From assembly GCA_029261965.1 (NCBI GenBank), contig JAJDAH010000240.1:1-60583 (forward strand): a stretch of DNA of 60,583 nt, read 5' to 3'. The notes beneath the pieces are model-generated. The model was given only the letters and a program-made list of their open reading frames with translations, did no database searches and had not been told where the DNA came from. This document shows, piece by piece, positions 10,532 through 19,489 of this stretch (position 1 is the first letter of the stretch; each line of letters opens with the position of its first letter). A program made the position numbers and the translations under genes. This stretch comes from Polyangiaceae bacterium (lineage in GTDB: Bacteria > Myxococcota_A > Polyangia > Polyangiales > Polyangiaceae).

Positions 10532-11430
10532 GCGCTCAACTCCTCCATTTGTCGACTCCTCTCTTCTACCTGATCGGCGAACCGGAGCACGACACCGGCG
10601 GCATCATCGTCGACGCGAGCGACGGCTTCCGCGGCCTGACGCAGCAACTCCGGGGCTCGGCCTCGGAAACGGCCCCGCTCGATCGCTCGCGCGGCGACGG
10701 CGCGTCCCGCATGGGTCTGCAGGAGACCGAGCGTGCTACCCGTCATGGAGAACGGCGGGGAGCGTCGTCCGAGCGATTGCAAGTCGGTCAGCGGCGAAGC
10801 GGCGACCACGCGGGCGAGCGCTCGAATCCAAACGTCTGCCCAGGGCTGCTCGCCCGGCATTTCCGCGAGACCGACCTTCGTCTGCTCGGTACGAACGCGG
10901 CGAAGCGACGGCCAGGAGACTAGCCGCGCCGGCGGCTCGATCCCGCGTACGGTCTCACTGCCCACCCACCACGAGACTTCGGTATCGACCCTCACGAGCT
11001 CGAGCAGACGCGACAGCAGCGAGTGCCGCATCAGCGCGCGCGCTAGGGTCTTTGGCTCGGTCACCCGGTCCAGCGTGCCTTCAACCATCTCGACCATTCG
11101 GCGGGGCCTATTTTTGCCAAATGTACCGACGAGAAAGGGGCTCGTCGCCTGAAGCAGATCGTTGACGGCGCACGCAATCAGCCACTCGCAGGAGTCGAAA
11201 TCCATGACGTCGTCCACGGGGCACAAACGCCGGATGACCGCCAGGCGCGCCCGCTCGAGCCCCGGGCCCGACTCACCGACGACATTGGGTGGCATCTCGG
11301 AGATCACGACGGCTCGCGCCTCGCCGATGGGCGGCAGCGGCTCGAGTCGCCCACCGACGACGAGCGGCAGAAGCAAGCGCTCCGCCAGATCTTCGGCAAA
11401 TTGTTGAACGTGCACGTCCGCCACGCTCAC
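10528..11430 (-). CDS. Unknown helical protein, second gene of a four-gene overlapping operon
   Basis: A 300-residue protein with no family I recognise. The start is the GTG that overlaps the upstream stop (GTGA); an in-frame extension far upstream is an out-of-frame shadow of the preceding gene. The sequence is soluble, without signal peptide or membrane helix, and mostly alpha-helical with charged amphipathic stretches. Visible strings include EMPPNVVGESGPGLERARLA, CPVDDVMDFDSCEWLIACAV and LLGTFGKNRP-like basic turns, and it ends in a heptad-like helix ([18 protein letters not shown]). Its stop overlaps the outer-membrane protein start by 4 nt. The tight coupling implies it acts with the 490-residue upstream protein. 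Confidence 0.72.
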   Translation of the reverse strand: MSVADVHVQQFAEDLAERLLLPLVVGGRLEPLPPIGEARAVVISEMPPNVVGESGPGLERARLAVIRRLCPVDDVMDFDSCEWLIACAVNDLLQATSPFLVGTFGKNRPRRMVEMVEGTLDRVTEPKTLARALMRHSLLSRLLELVRVDTEVSWWVGSETVRGIEPPARLVSWPSLRRVRTEQTKVGLAEMPGEQPWADVWIRALARVVAASPLTDLQSLGRRSPPFSMTGSTLGLLQTHAGRAVAARAIERGRFRGRAPELLRQAAEAVARVDDDAAGVVLRFADQVEERSRQMEELSA

Positions 11431-12899
11431 GCCTTGTCTGCGCCTTTCAGTGGCCGCAGGCCGAGCGGGGAAAACCACGCGGTAGGAGTCTCGGTCGTGA
11501 GAAGAGGCTCGATGGCCGTGGCATCGAGCGGTGCCCACGCGGTGGCATCGAGTATCGCGTTCTCCAACGGCACGAAGGCGGCTTCGTCCACCGCCAACGC
11601 ATTCGAGTCGGGGCGAAAGAACACGATTTTTCCCGAAGGACTGCCCAAGGCGGAGAACAGGACGTCGGAGTCGACCGAAGGCACGAGCTCGAGACCACTC
11701 GGCACGTAGACTGCGGGATGAACGCGGCGATAGAAATGCCCGAGCGGTACCGCCTCGATCCCGCGGTCCCGAATCAAGAACGCACCGATTTCGGTCACCG
11801 CAAAGCGCGTGGTCCGCACCGCATCCGCACCCAGGGCGTAGACCAGCCGTCGCAGTAGTCCGAGCTCGTGTTTCGGAACCAAGGTCGCAGCGACGGCGCT
11901 CGGAGGCGCGCGCCCCGGCAACAATCGCAGCGGAACGCGAATTTCCGGGGCGGCACCGCCACCTGGAGCGACGAGCGCAGCCGAAGAGCCCTCGTCGGCG
12001 AGGGCGACCCGTGCCAGCGACCGGACGTCGCCCAACACCGGAACACGGCCGAGCTCGAGGGGAGGTGCGGTTCCCCGCATGAACAATAGCCCCGCTTCGT
12101 CGAACACCGGACAGGCGCGCAACGAGACCGGATGCCGATAGCCCTGCTCGACTGCAACGCCTCGGGCCACCGGGCGATAGACGGTGACACCAGGCAAAGA
12201 AGCGAAGAGCGGCCATGTTCGCCGCGGCAGGTCCTCGACCTCGAACAGCCAGCGCCGAACCGGTGCGTCGTCGAAACTCGTCGCCGGCGGCCACTCGGCC
12301 ACCGCCGCGCTCGCGCGGACGCCGGACCGGACGAAGTAGCTGAGCACGCTCGGCCCGAGCCCCGGCTCGGCGAGGATCCAGAGCGGCCCGTCGAGCGCCT
12401 CGGTCCCGGGATCGGGATTTGGCGACATTCTGAGCAACAACGCTTTCAGGTCGACTTGCTTCTCCACGTCGTAGGTCTGGGTGAAGGTCGCGTGATAGAG
12501 CGCAAGCGCGGCGTCGGTCGCCGCAATCTCGCTCGCGTCGTAGCCGAACGGTGCCGCCGCATCGCGGTACTGAACGAAGTGCCGCGTCGTACCAGTGAAA
12601 GAAAAACCACCGGCGAGTCGTGCGACTTCCCCGATCCTGTCGAGCCGGTCGCTCGAACCGGCATCGAACGACAACGCGATTTCGCGCGTTCCGAGCTTCG
12701 ACCGGACGACCTCGATCTTCAGTCCCCCGATGACCCCGTCGAGACCGTGGTCGGCGGTGTATATCGCCAAAAAGGCGACCAGACGATCCAGCGATGGCAA
12801 GAGGACGAGCCCTCGGGCGCCGAGCGCGACGCCTCGGGCATCCAGGCCTACCCCGGGGACCCGCAGGCGCGTCTGGTGCAGTGCAACCCGTTCCAGCAT
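11427..12899 (-). CDS. Unknown 490-residue protein, first gene of overlapping operon
   Basis: I do not recognise a family. The protein is cytosolic (no signal or membrane segment) and beta-rich, with many short hydrophobic strands ending in Gly or Pro: PLWILAEPGLG, RRWLFEVEDLPRRTWPLF, LPGVTVYRPVARGVAVEQGYRHP, GAFLIRDRGIEAVPLGHFYRRVHPAVYVP and DVLFSALGSPSGKIVFF. This is compatible with a repeated beta-sheet or propeller-like fold, but that is only an impression. It starts with ATG 109 bp from the divergently transcribed kinase/ATPase gene, so a shared control region lies at 12900-13008. It heads the run of 4-nt overlaps that leads to the ILVBL-like enzyme. Confidence 0.75.
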   Translation of the reverse strand: MLERVALHQTRLRVPGVGLDARGVALGARGLVLLPSLDRLVAFLAIYTADHGLDGVIGGLKIEVVRSKLGTREIALSFDAGSSDRLDRIGEVARLAGGFSFTGTTRHFVQYRDAAAPFGYDASEIAATDAALALYHATFTQTYDVEKQVDLKALLLRMSPNPDPGTEALDGPLWILAEPGLGPSVLSYFVRSGVRASAAVAEWPPATSFDDAPVRRWLFEVEDLPRRTWPLFASLPGVTVYRPVARGVAVEQGYRHPVSLRACPVFDEAGLLFMRGTAPPLELGRVPVLGDVRSLARVALADEGSSAALVAPGGGAAPEIRVPLRLLPGRAPPSAVAATLVPKHELGLLRRLVYALGADAVRTTRFAVTEIGAFLIRDRGIEAVPLGHFYRRVHPAVYVPSGLELVPSVDSDVLFSALGSPSGKIVFFRPDSNALAVDEAAFVPLENAILDATAWAPLDATAIEPLLTTETPTAWFSPLGLRPLKGADKA

Positions 12900-13008
12900 G
12901 GGGTGTTCCGGCTCTCAGCCGCCAACGGCGTGGTCTGTAGCGCCCAAGAGATACCACATTCGAGGACGGTCGACGGGCGGCTCTCTCGCGACTACCCTGG
13001 TTGGTCCG

Positions 13009-16000
13009 GTGATCAGCCCCGCGGACGAGAGTCGCCGCATCGGCGGGCGCTTCGTGGTCGAACGCGAGGTCGGCCGCGGTGGCGTCGGGATCGTGTATCG
13101 GGCGTACGACCTGGTCACCGAGCGGTACGTGGCGCTCAAGGTCATCGCTGCGGACGCAGGTGTGGCGCCGAAAGAAGAGGTGCGCCTCCGCCGCGAGGGA
13201 GAGCTGCTCGCGGGCCTCGACCATCCGGGCATCGTCAAGATCGTCAGCTCGGGGATGCTCGAGGACTCGACCCTTCCCTACGTCGCGATGGAGTGGCTCG
13301 ACGGCGAAGACGTGGCGGCGCGCCAGCGACGGGATCCGCTCAGCCTACCCCAAGTCGTCGAGCTCGCTCGCCTCGTCACCACCGCGCTCGCCGCGGCTCA
13401 CGACGGCGGCGTCGTGCACCGCGACATCAAACCCGGCAACATCTTTTTGGTCAGCTCTCCGCATCCCGACGCGACCGAGCTCGATGTGTCCCCCAAGCTC
13501 GTCGACTTCGGCGTCGCAATGACCGAGGACATCCACATCACGGTCACCAACACCGGAGACGTGGTCGGAACTCCGGCGTACATGGCGCCGGAACAGGCCC
13601 GCGGTGACGCGCCGGTCGACGCCCGCTCGGACATCTACTCTCTCGGCGCGACGTTGTTCGAGCTCGTCGCCGGTCGACCGCCCCACGTCGGTCCAACGGC
13701 GATCGCGACACTCGCTCGTCTGGTGACGACCCCCCCACCTCGGCTGAGCGATCTGCGGCCGGATTGTCCGCCGGCACTCGACGCACTGATCAACGGGATG
13801 CTCGCCACGAACCCCAGCGAACGACCTCAGAGCGCCGACGAGTTGCTCGAGACCCTGTCGGAGCTCGAGCTGTCCCGGGTGAGTTGGTCGCAAGTTCCCC
13901 CGGGAGACATCATGTCCACCCGGCTCGGATCCGGCGCCTCACGCCTCGTCACGACGATCGTCGCCATCCACTTCGCCACCGAGGCGCTACGGGAACGAGC
14001 CCTCGACGGCCTCCGGCAACGCGGTGCGGACGCCGTACCGCTCGGTCAGGACGCCATCGTGGCGCATTTCGGTGCCCGCCATGCCGTGGGCACCGAAGCG
14101 GTCGCCGCCCTCGACGTGGGCAGGCGCTTGGCGCGGTCGGGGGCGCAAGTCGGCATCGCGAGTGGGCGGGCGCGGGTCAACATGCTCGCCCCCCAGGGAG
14201 AGGTGAAACCTGTTGGCGAAGTGGTCGACCGCGCGTCGTCGCTCGCCCGAGACGCCGCTCCGAGCACGGTTCTCGCCGACTCGACGACGAGCGAGCTGGG
14301 ACGCGGTCGCTACGAGTTCCGTGCTCGGTCCGACGGGTCTTCGATCGTCGGAGATCAACTTCGCGCGGTGAAAGGCGACCTGGCCGGCGGTGCGCCGTTC
14401 GTCGGACGAGAACCCGAGCTCGCTCAGGTCATGAGCGCCTTCGAACGCTCGCGTAGCGACTCGACGCCGATCGTCGTCAGCGTGACCGGGCCACCCGGTA
14501 TCGGGAAGAGTCGGCTGTGCCGCGAAGTGCTCGCCCGAGTCTCGGGGCAATCGGATCCTCCGCACGTCGTCTTTCAAAGAAGCGACGCCTATGGTCGCCG
14601 ACACGCGCTCGGTGCGGCTGCGGACGTGCTCCGCGCGATCATCGAGCTGCCCAAGGGGACCTCGAGCAAGGAGGCGGAAATCGCCATCGTCAATCGCTTG
14701 GGACCAGCCACGCGAAGCGACCTCGACACCGACAACCGCGCGCTCTTGGCGAGCCTCTTGGCGAACGAGCCGCTTCCCCGCGGTCTCGATCCCCGAGGTG
14801 CCCGCGACGTGCTCTGGTTGACGATGACCGATCTCGTGATGCAGGTCGTGGCGCAACAAGCCACCGCCATCATCATGGAGGATCTGCAATGGGCGGACCC
14901 TGAAAGCGTCGGCTGGCTCGACCACGTCATGGGACGAGGCACGGGTCAGCCGCTCGTCTTCTTGACCGCCGTCCGTCCCGGGTTCTGGAGAGAACACGAC
15001 GAGGTTTTTGCCGGCCGCGACCACGTCCGACTCGACCTGCGACCGGTCTCCAAGCGCGCGACCCGCACGATCGCCAAATCGCTACTCGGCGAAGACACTC
15101 CCGACGACATCGTCGACCGAATCGCCGATCAAGCCGGTGGTCTTCCGCTCTTCGCCGAGGAGCTCGCACGGATGACGGCCTCGGGTCACATCACCGACCA
15201 CGCGCCGACCATCGAATCGGCAATTCAGGCCAGCCTCGACGGCCTCGATGACGAATGCCGCGACGCCGTCGGTCGGCTGAGCGTGCTCGGCATGACGGTG
15301 TGGGACTCGGCGCTCGAAACGCTCGGCATGGACGACGCCGAGGCGATGATGAAAGAGCTCGCCGCTCGTGAGGTGCTCGTCGAGCAACACACGGCGCGTT
15401 TCAGCGACGCACGGGAGTGGGTCTTCAAACACGCGCTGGTTCGAGAAGTGGCCTACGACGCGCTCGGCGAACGAGAGCGTAAAGAGCTGCACGCTCTCGC
15501 CGCCAAGTGGCTCTCGGACATGGGAGAAGATTCCGCGACCGTTGCGGGCCACTTCGACATGGGCGACGAGCACGAGGCCGCGGCAGAGCACTGGGCCCTC
15601 GCTGCTCAGCGCGCACTCGCCACCAACGCACTGACCGACGCGCTCGAGATGGCGGACCGCGCCCTCGCGTTCGCCACGGAAAAGGTCTCGGGTTTCCAAC
15701 GCGCGAGCTTCCTGGACGAAGCGTGGAGCCGCCTGGACCCGCGGGCGAGCGATCGTGAAACGGCGATCGTCGCGATGGAAGAGAACGTGCACGACGAAGC
15801 GAGCAGCGTGCGTGCCCGCGGCGCTCGAGCTCGCCATGACGATGCGCGCGGCGCGGGCGAAGACATCAACGAAAGGCTCGCTGAAGCTCGAGATGCCGCA
15901 CAAAGGCTCGAGCTGGCCGACGAAGAGTGGCGCAACTCTGCTGCGCTAGCGTACCGACTGGCCTACGAGGGAGCACTCGGGCCGGCCGAAGCCGAAGCCC

Positions 16001-16917
16001 AACGCCTGCTCAGGCTCGACCAAGAGCGCGGCGTTCGTGGTGCGGCGGTGGATGGCTGGCAAACACTCGCCATTCTCCGCCAGACACGAGGCGCCGTGGG
16101 CCCGGCGCTCGACGCGCGCCGCAACGCGGCAGCTGCCGCCCGTGCCGCAGGTCTGAAAGAGCGCGAAGCCATGCTGACGACCAACTTGGGGTTCGCGCTC
16201 ACGACGTTGGGCGCGCGACAAGAGGCTCGCGCCTCGCTCGAAGCGGGATTGGCACTCGGCGACGCCATCGGCAGCAAGGGCGCCGTCCGATGGACGCAAA
16301 TGAACCTGCTCGGCTGGGGAGCCACCTTCGGCAACGACAAGCGCCTCGAATCGAGTGTGGGCGAAGCCCGCGGCGAAGCCGACGCCGCGGCCACGGGCAT
16401 GTGGACGTCCCCGGACCGCGCCAACCTCGGAATGTTGTTCTACCGAGGATGGGAGCTGTTGCGGGGGACCCAGGAAGTAGCGCTTCGTCGCGCTCGCTCG
16501 CTTCTAGAGCGGACTGCCGAAGCCTATCGGGAGACGGGAAACCGTGACGTGCTCCCGGTCGCCCTCGGCGTCTGGGCGGAGGCCGAGCGGCGCTCGGGCA
16601 ACCACGCACGCTCGGCCGAGCTGGCAGAGGAGGCCGCAAATCTCCTCGAAAGCGGCGCGCCAAGCCTGCTGAACGAGTCGACGGTGTTCGTCGCGTTGCA
16701 CCGCGCTCATCTCGACGTGGGTGAAGAAGCTCAGGCGCGCGATGCGCTGTCGCGCGGGATGGCGCCTTTGTTGCGGCGGATTTCCGGGCTCGCAGGCACG
16801 CCCTACGAGCGCAACTTCCTCACGGACATCCCGGACAACGCGGCACTGTTGGCGGCGGCCGAGGGACACGGCCTCGTCCCCGAGAAGATCCACCGAATCC
16901 TCGAACGAGCGCGCTGA
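13009..16917 (+). CDS. Ser/Thr protein kinase - cyclase-like domain - AAA ATPase - TPR fusion
   Basis: A 1302-residue cytosolic signalling protein, starting at a GTG twenty codons before the glycine loop. Kinase domain (about 14-285): GRGGVGIVY loop at 22-30, Lys44, HRD Asp139, DFG Asp166 and a YMAPEQARGD activation segment, so all key residues are present. Residues about 300-455 resemble a class III nucleotide cyclase fold (GIASGRARV, ASSLARDAAPSTVLAD) but without the metal-binding Asp pair, so probably catalytically dead. The ATPase follows with FVGREPELAQ, Walker A GPPGIGKS (494-501) and Walker B IIMEDLQW (Asp625). The C-terminal half is TPR-like helices. The layout matches myxobacterial kinase/ATPase/TPR regulators related to AfsR/MalT-type STAND proteins. 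It may sense or regulate the divergent operon. Confidence 0.9.
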   Translation: MISPADESRRIGGRFVVEREVGRGGVGIVYRAYDLVTERYVALKVIAADAGVAPKEEVRLRREGELLAGLDHPGIVKIVSSGMLEDSTLPYVAMEWLDGEDVAARQRRDPLSLPQVVELARLVTTALAAAHDGGVVHRDIKPGNIFLVSSPHPDATELDVSPKLVDFGVAMTEDIHITVTNTGDVVGTPAYMAPEQARGDAPVDARSDIYSLGATLFELVAGRPPHVGPTAIATLARLVTTPPPRLSDLRPDCPPALDALINGMLATNPSERPQSADELLETLSELELSRVSWSQVPPGDIMSTRLGSGASRLVTTIVAIHFATEALRERALDGLRQRGADAVPLGQDAIVAHFGARHAVGTEAVAALDVGRRLARSGAQVGIASGRARVNMLAPQGEVKPVGEVVDRASSLARDAAPSTVLADSTTSELGRGRYEFRARSDGSSIVGDQLRAVKGDLAGGAPFVGREPELAQVMSAFERSRSDSTPIVVSVTGPPGIGKSRLCREVLARVSGQSDPPHVVFQRSDAYGRRHALGAAADVLRAIIELPKGTSSKEAEIAIVNRLGPATRSDLDTDNRALLASLLANEPLPRGLDPRGARDVLWLTMTDLVMQVVAQQATAIIMEDLQWADPESVGWLDHVMGRGTGQPLVFLTAVRPGFWREHDEVFAGRDHVRLDLRPVSKRATRTIAKSLLGEDTPDDIVDRIADQAGGLPLFAEELARMTASGHITDHAPTIESAIQASLDGLDDECRDAVGRLSVLGMTVWDSALETLGMDDAEAMMKELAAREVLVEQHTARFSDAREWVFKHALVREVAYDALGERERKELHALAAKWLSDMGEDSATVAGHFDMGDEHEAAAEHWALAAQRALATNALTDALEMADRALAFATEKVSGFQRASFLDEAWSRLDPRASDRETAIVAMEENVHDEASSVRARGARARHDDARGAGEDINERLAEARDAAQRLELADEEWRNSAALAYRLAYEGALGPAEAEAQRLLRLDQERGVRGAAVDGWQTLAILRQTRGAVGPALDARRNAAAAARAAGLKEREAMLTTNLGFALTTLGARQEARASLEAGLALGDAIGSKGAVRWTQMNLLGWGATFGNDKRLESSVGEARGEADAAATGMWTSPDRANLGMLFYRGWELLRGTQEVALRRARSLLERTAEAYRETGNRDVLPVALGVWAEAERRSGNHARSAELAEEAANLLESGAPSLLNESTVFVALHRAHLDVGEEAQARDALSRGMAPLLRRISGLAGTPYERNFLTDIPDNAALLAAAEGHGLVPEKIHRILERAR

Positions 16918-17080
16918 AGGCCAGAGACGACACCTCCCGCGGCGGCGGGCACGAGGTCACCGTGTTAGCGTCGATCGACGCCGCGGGCGTCATCGGGGGA
17001 GCGACCTGCACACTGCGATCGCTGCGCACCGGTGAGCGCGGACGCGGCTGAACCGTGAAACCCCACTAGGAGGCTCTCAA

Positions 17081-18769
17081 ATGCCCGAATGGCTAAATTC
17101 GGAATGGGCGAAGCAACTTTGGCAAACCGTGTATCCACACCTGCCCACGCTCGGCGCGGCGCTCGGCGTGCTGATTTTCGGCTGGCTCGCTGCGTTCGTC
17201 GTCCAACGGATCGTGTTCGCCGCTCTCAAGAGAACTACGATCGACGACAAGGTCGCTGACCTCATCGGTTTCGAAAGCGGCGGCGACGACGACGAAAGAG
17301 TCGAGACCGCCATTTCCAAGACCGTCTACTACGTGATGCTCGCGTTCGTCTTCGTCGCGTTCTTCGACCAGCTAAAAATCGAAGCCGTGACCCGTCCCGT
17401 GCTGACCGCACTCGACGGTTTGACTGGCGCGATCCCGAACGTCCTGAAGGCGGTAGTGATCGGCGTCATAGGCTTCCTTTTGGCGACGCTCGTTCGTCGC
17501 GGGATCATCTTGTTGCTCGACAAAACCGGCATCGTCGCGAAAATGGAAAAGCTCGCCGGCAGCGAAGCGCCGCCCGAAGCAAAGACCGACGGAAAGAAGA
17601 AGAAAAAGAAGAAACGCGCCGAAGAACCTCTCGGCCAGACCCTCGGCGACGTGGCGTACTGGTTCGTCATCATCGTCACGGCGATCCCCGTGCTCGAGGC
17701 GCTCAAGGTCGGCGCGCTCGCCGCACCGCTCTCCGCTGCGTTTGCGATGGTCACGACGTATCTGCCGAAGATCGTCGCGGCAGCGGTTCTCATACTCGTC
17801 GGCTACGTGCTCGCGCGCGTCGCGCGAGGGGTCATCACGGGAATTTTCGACAAGGTCGGCCTGGACCGCGCGGTTTCTCGGCTCGGTTTCGGCGCCGTGC
17901 TTCGGGGACAATCCCTCGGGGCGATATTCGGCACTCTCGCAATGGCGTTCATCCTCCTGCACTTCGCCATCAGCGCCGTCGGCAGGCTCGACATCGCTGA
18001 AATCAGTGTGCCGCTAGGCATGATGCTGACGCAGATCTACTCGTATCTCCCGAAGCTTCTAGTTGGCGGGCTGCTTTTGGCCATCGGCGTCGTGCTCGCT
18101 CGCATCGCAGGAAACGTAGCGGCTCGTCTCCTTGCGGCCGTGGGCTTCAACACGATGATGGTGCACATCGGGCTCTTCAAAGAGGTGTCCGAGGCCGCCA
18201 AGAAACAAGAAAAAGACAGCAAGAAGATCGTCGACGACCGAGTACACGGCGACAATCGCACGAAGGATGGCGACGAGCCCGACGACTTGCTGGCCCAAAG
18301 CGGCACCGACGGCCTCAGCACACCGGCGGACGTCGCGGGACTGGTGGTGGCGAGCATCGTCGTGCTGTTGTTCTTGCGCCAAGCGTTGGCCACGATGCAA
18401 CTCGAGGGGCTCGCGGGCATGCTGGATACGCTCATCGCGTTCCTTCCGAACGTCATGGTCGCTGCGGTCGTGCTCGGTGCGGGAATGTGGGCTGGCGCAT
18501 GGGCGCACCAGCGGGTCGACCAGCTCACTCGGAGCTCCCAAGATCGACTACTCAAAGCACTAGGATCCGTCGCCCACGTGTCGATCGTGAGCTTCGCCGC
18601 CATGATCGCGTTGCAGCAACTCGGCGTGGGGAGGCAGCTCATCGCGATCGCCTTCGCCCTGCTACTCGGTGCGATTTGCCTCGCGCTAGCTCTCGCCTTC
18701 GGCCTCGGTGGTCGTGAGGTCGCCGGACGCATCGTTCAAAAAGAGTACGATCGACGCCAACGGCGGTAG
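17081..18769 (+). CDS. Membrane protein with repeated TM helices, CmpX/mechanosensitive-channel-associated type
   Basis: A 562-residue inner-membrane protein with about ten to twelve hydrophobic segments, several of which begin with repeated YLPKIVAAAVLILVGYVLARVARG-like helices (shown here in part). The pattern LPxxxxAxxxLxxGxxxAxxxRxxxxxxLxxxGF occurs at least four times, the hallmark of the conserved TM-helix repeat of MscS-associated/CmpX proteins. A very basic cytosolic loop (GKKKKKKKRAEE, about residues 170-182) and a Lys/Asp-rich loop (about 370-400) separate the repeats. A strong Shine-Dalgarno (TAGGAGG) sits 7 nt before the ATG. I do not see the MscS beta domain, so conductance is inferred only from the family. 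It is monocistronic and convergent with the HAD gene. Confidence 0.85.
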   Translation: MPEWLNSEWAKQLWQTVYPHLPTLGAALGVLIFGWLAAFVVQRIVFAALKRTTIDDKVADLIGFESGGDDDERVETAISKTVYYVMLAFVFVAFFDQLKIEAVTRPVLTALDGLTGAIPNVLKAVVIGVIGFLLATLVRRGIILLLDKTGIVAKMEKLAGSEAPPEAKTDGKKKKKKKRAEEPLGQTLGDVAYWFVIIVTAIPVLEALKVGALAAPLSAAFAMVTTYLPKIVAAAVLILVGYVLARVARGVITGIFDKVGLDRAVSRLGFGAVLRGQSLGAIFGTLAMAFILLHFAISAVGRLDIAEISVPLGMMLTQIYSYLPKLLVGGLLLAIGVVLARIAGNVAARLLAAVGFNTMMVHIGLFKEVSEAAKKQEKDSKKIVDDRVHGDNRTKDGDEPDDLLAQSGTDGLSTPADVAGLVVASIVVLLFLRQALATMQLEGLAGMLDTLIAFLPNVMVAAVVLGAGMWAGAWAHQRVDQLTRSSQDRLLKALGSVAHVSIVSFAAMIALQQLGVGRQLIAIAFALLLGAICLALALAFGLGGREVAGRIVQKEYDRRQRR

Positions 18770-18789
18770 AGGCTCGCCTCTTCAGCCTC
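18769..18789. terminator. Candidate bidirectional terminator hairpin
   Basis: A 6-bp perfect inverted repeat GAGGCT/AGCCTC with a 9-nt loop spans the 12-bp gap between two converging genes. There is no T-tract, so factor-independent function is uncertain. Confidence 0.3.
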
Positions 18790-19489
18790 GATCCACGAGC
18801 AACCGGATCACGTCGGCGGCCTCGCTCGCGTTCGTCAAGATTTGATGGGCGCGGGAGAGGTCGCCGCCACGGCTGAGCTCGTTGGGGATAGCCAAGCAGA
18901 TCATGCCCGCGGTGGTCGCTGAATTCACTCCGCGCTCGGAATCCTCGACGGCCACACAGTCACGGGGTTCGACGCCGAGTCTCTCGGCAGCGGTGAGATA
19001 CGGCTCCGGATGGGGCTTGTGCGATCCGTAGTCGTCAGGCGTCAATACGAAGTCGAAAAAACCTAGCAATCGGGTGTGGTGGTGGATTTCCTCGAAATGA
19101 TCGCGTTTGGAGCTAGTGACAATCGCCATCGGCACGCGCCCGTAGAGACTCTCTAGAGCATCTTGCACGCCGGGCATGACTTGGACCCCCTCGCGGAGAA
19201 TCTCGGTGTAGCGCTGGTCACGCTCGGCACGCAGCTCTGCCAGCGCCTCGTCGTCGAACCCGTGGTCGCGAGCGAGGTCGAACAGGCTCCGACCTTGACC
19301 GAGTGAGATCCTCGCGAACGATTGCGGATCGAGCGCTACGCCGACTCGGTCCAGAGTTTCACGAGTCGCCCGAAAGTAGAGCGCTTCCGTGTCGACGAGG
19401 ACCCCGTCGTTGTCCCACAGGACGGCGCGAGCCACGACGAACGCCGGACGCGCCTCACCACTGCCGTGAGCGGCCAGACTTGGCTTCAC
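18782..19489 (-). CDS. HAD-superfamily phosphatase (beta-phosphoglucomutase/phosphoglycolate phosphatase-like)
   Basis: A 235-residue HAD subfamily I enzyme. Motif I is DNDGVLVDTEA, with the catalytic Asp nucleophile and the second Asp as acid/base. The alpha-helical cap lies between motifs. Motif II is the Thr/Ser of AIVTSSKRDHF, motif III is KPHPEPYLTAAERLG, and motif IV is CVAVEDSERGVNSATTAGM. These fit phosphoglycolate phosphatase or beta-phosphoglucomutase-type sugar-phosphate enzymes; the substrate is not readable. The first GTG overlaps the upstream MoxR gene by 35 bp. An internal GTG 18 codons later (just before ARAVLWDNDG) would remove the overlap and is a real alternative start. Confidence 0.88.
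   Translation of the reverse strand: MKPSLAAHGSGEARPAFVVARAVLWDNDGVLVDTEALYFRATRETLDRVGVALDPQSFARISLGQGRSLFDLARDHGFDDEALAELRAERDQRYTEILREGVQVMPGVQDALESLYGRVPMAIVTSSKRDHFEEIHHHTRLLGFFDFVLTPDDYGSHKPHPEPYLTAAERLGVEPRDCVAVEDSERGVNSATTAGMICLAIPNELSRGGDLSRAHQILTNASEAADVIRLLVDRG

Noticed and set aside
10528-13224. 898-codon minus-strand reading as one protein
   Set aside because: Only the last 300 codons are a gene; the rest is the +1/+2 shadow of the 490-residue gene, and the GTGA overlap marks the true start.
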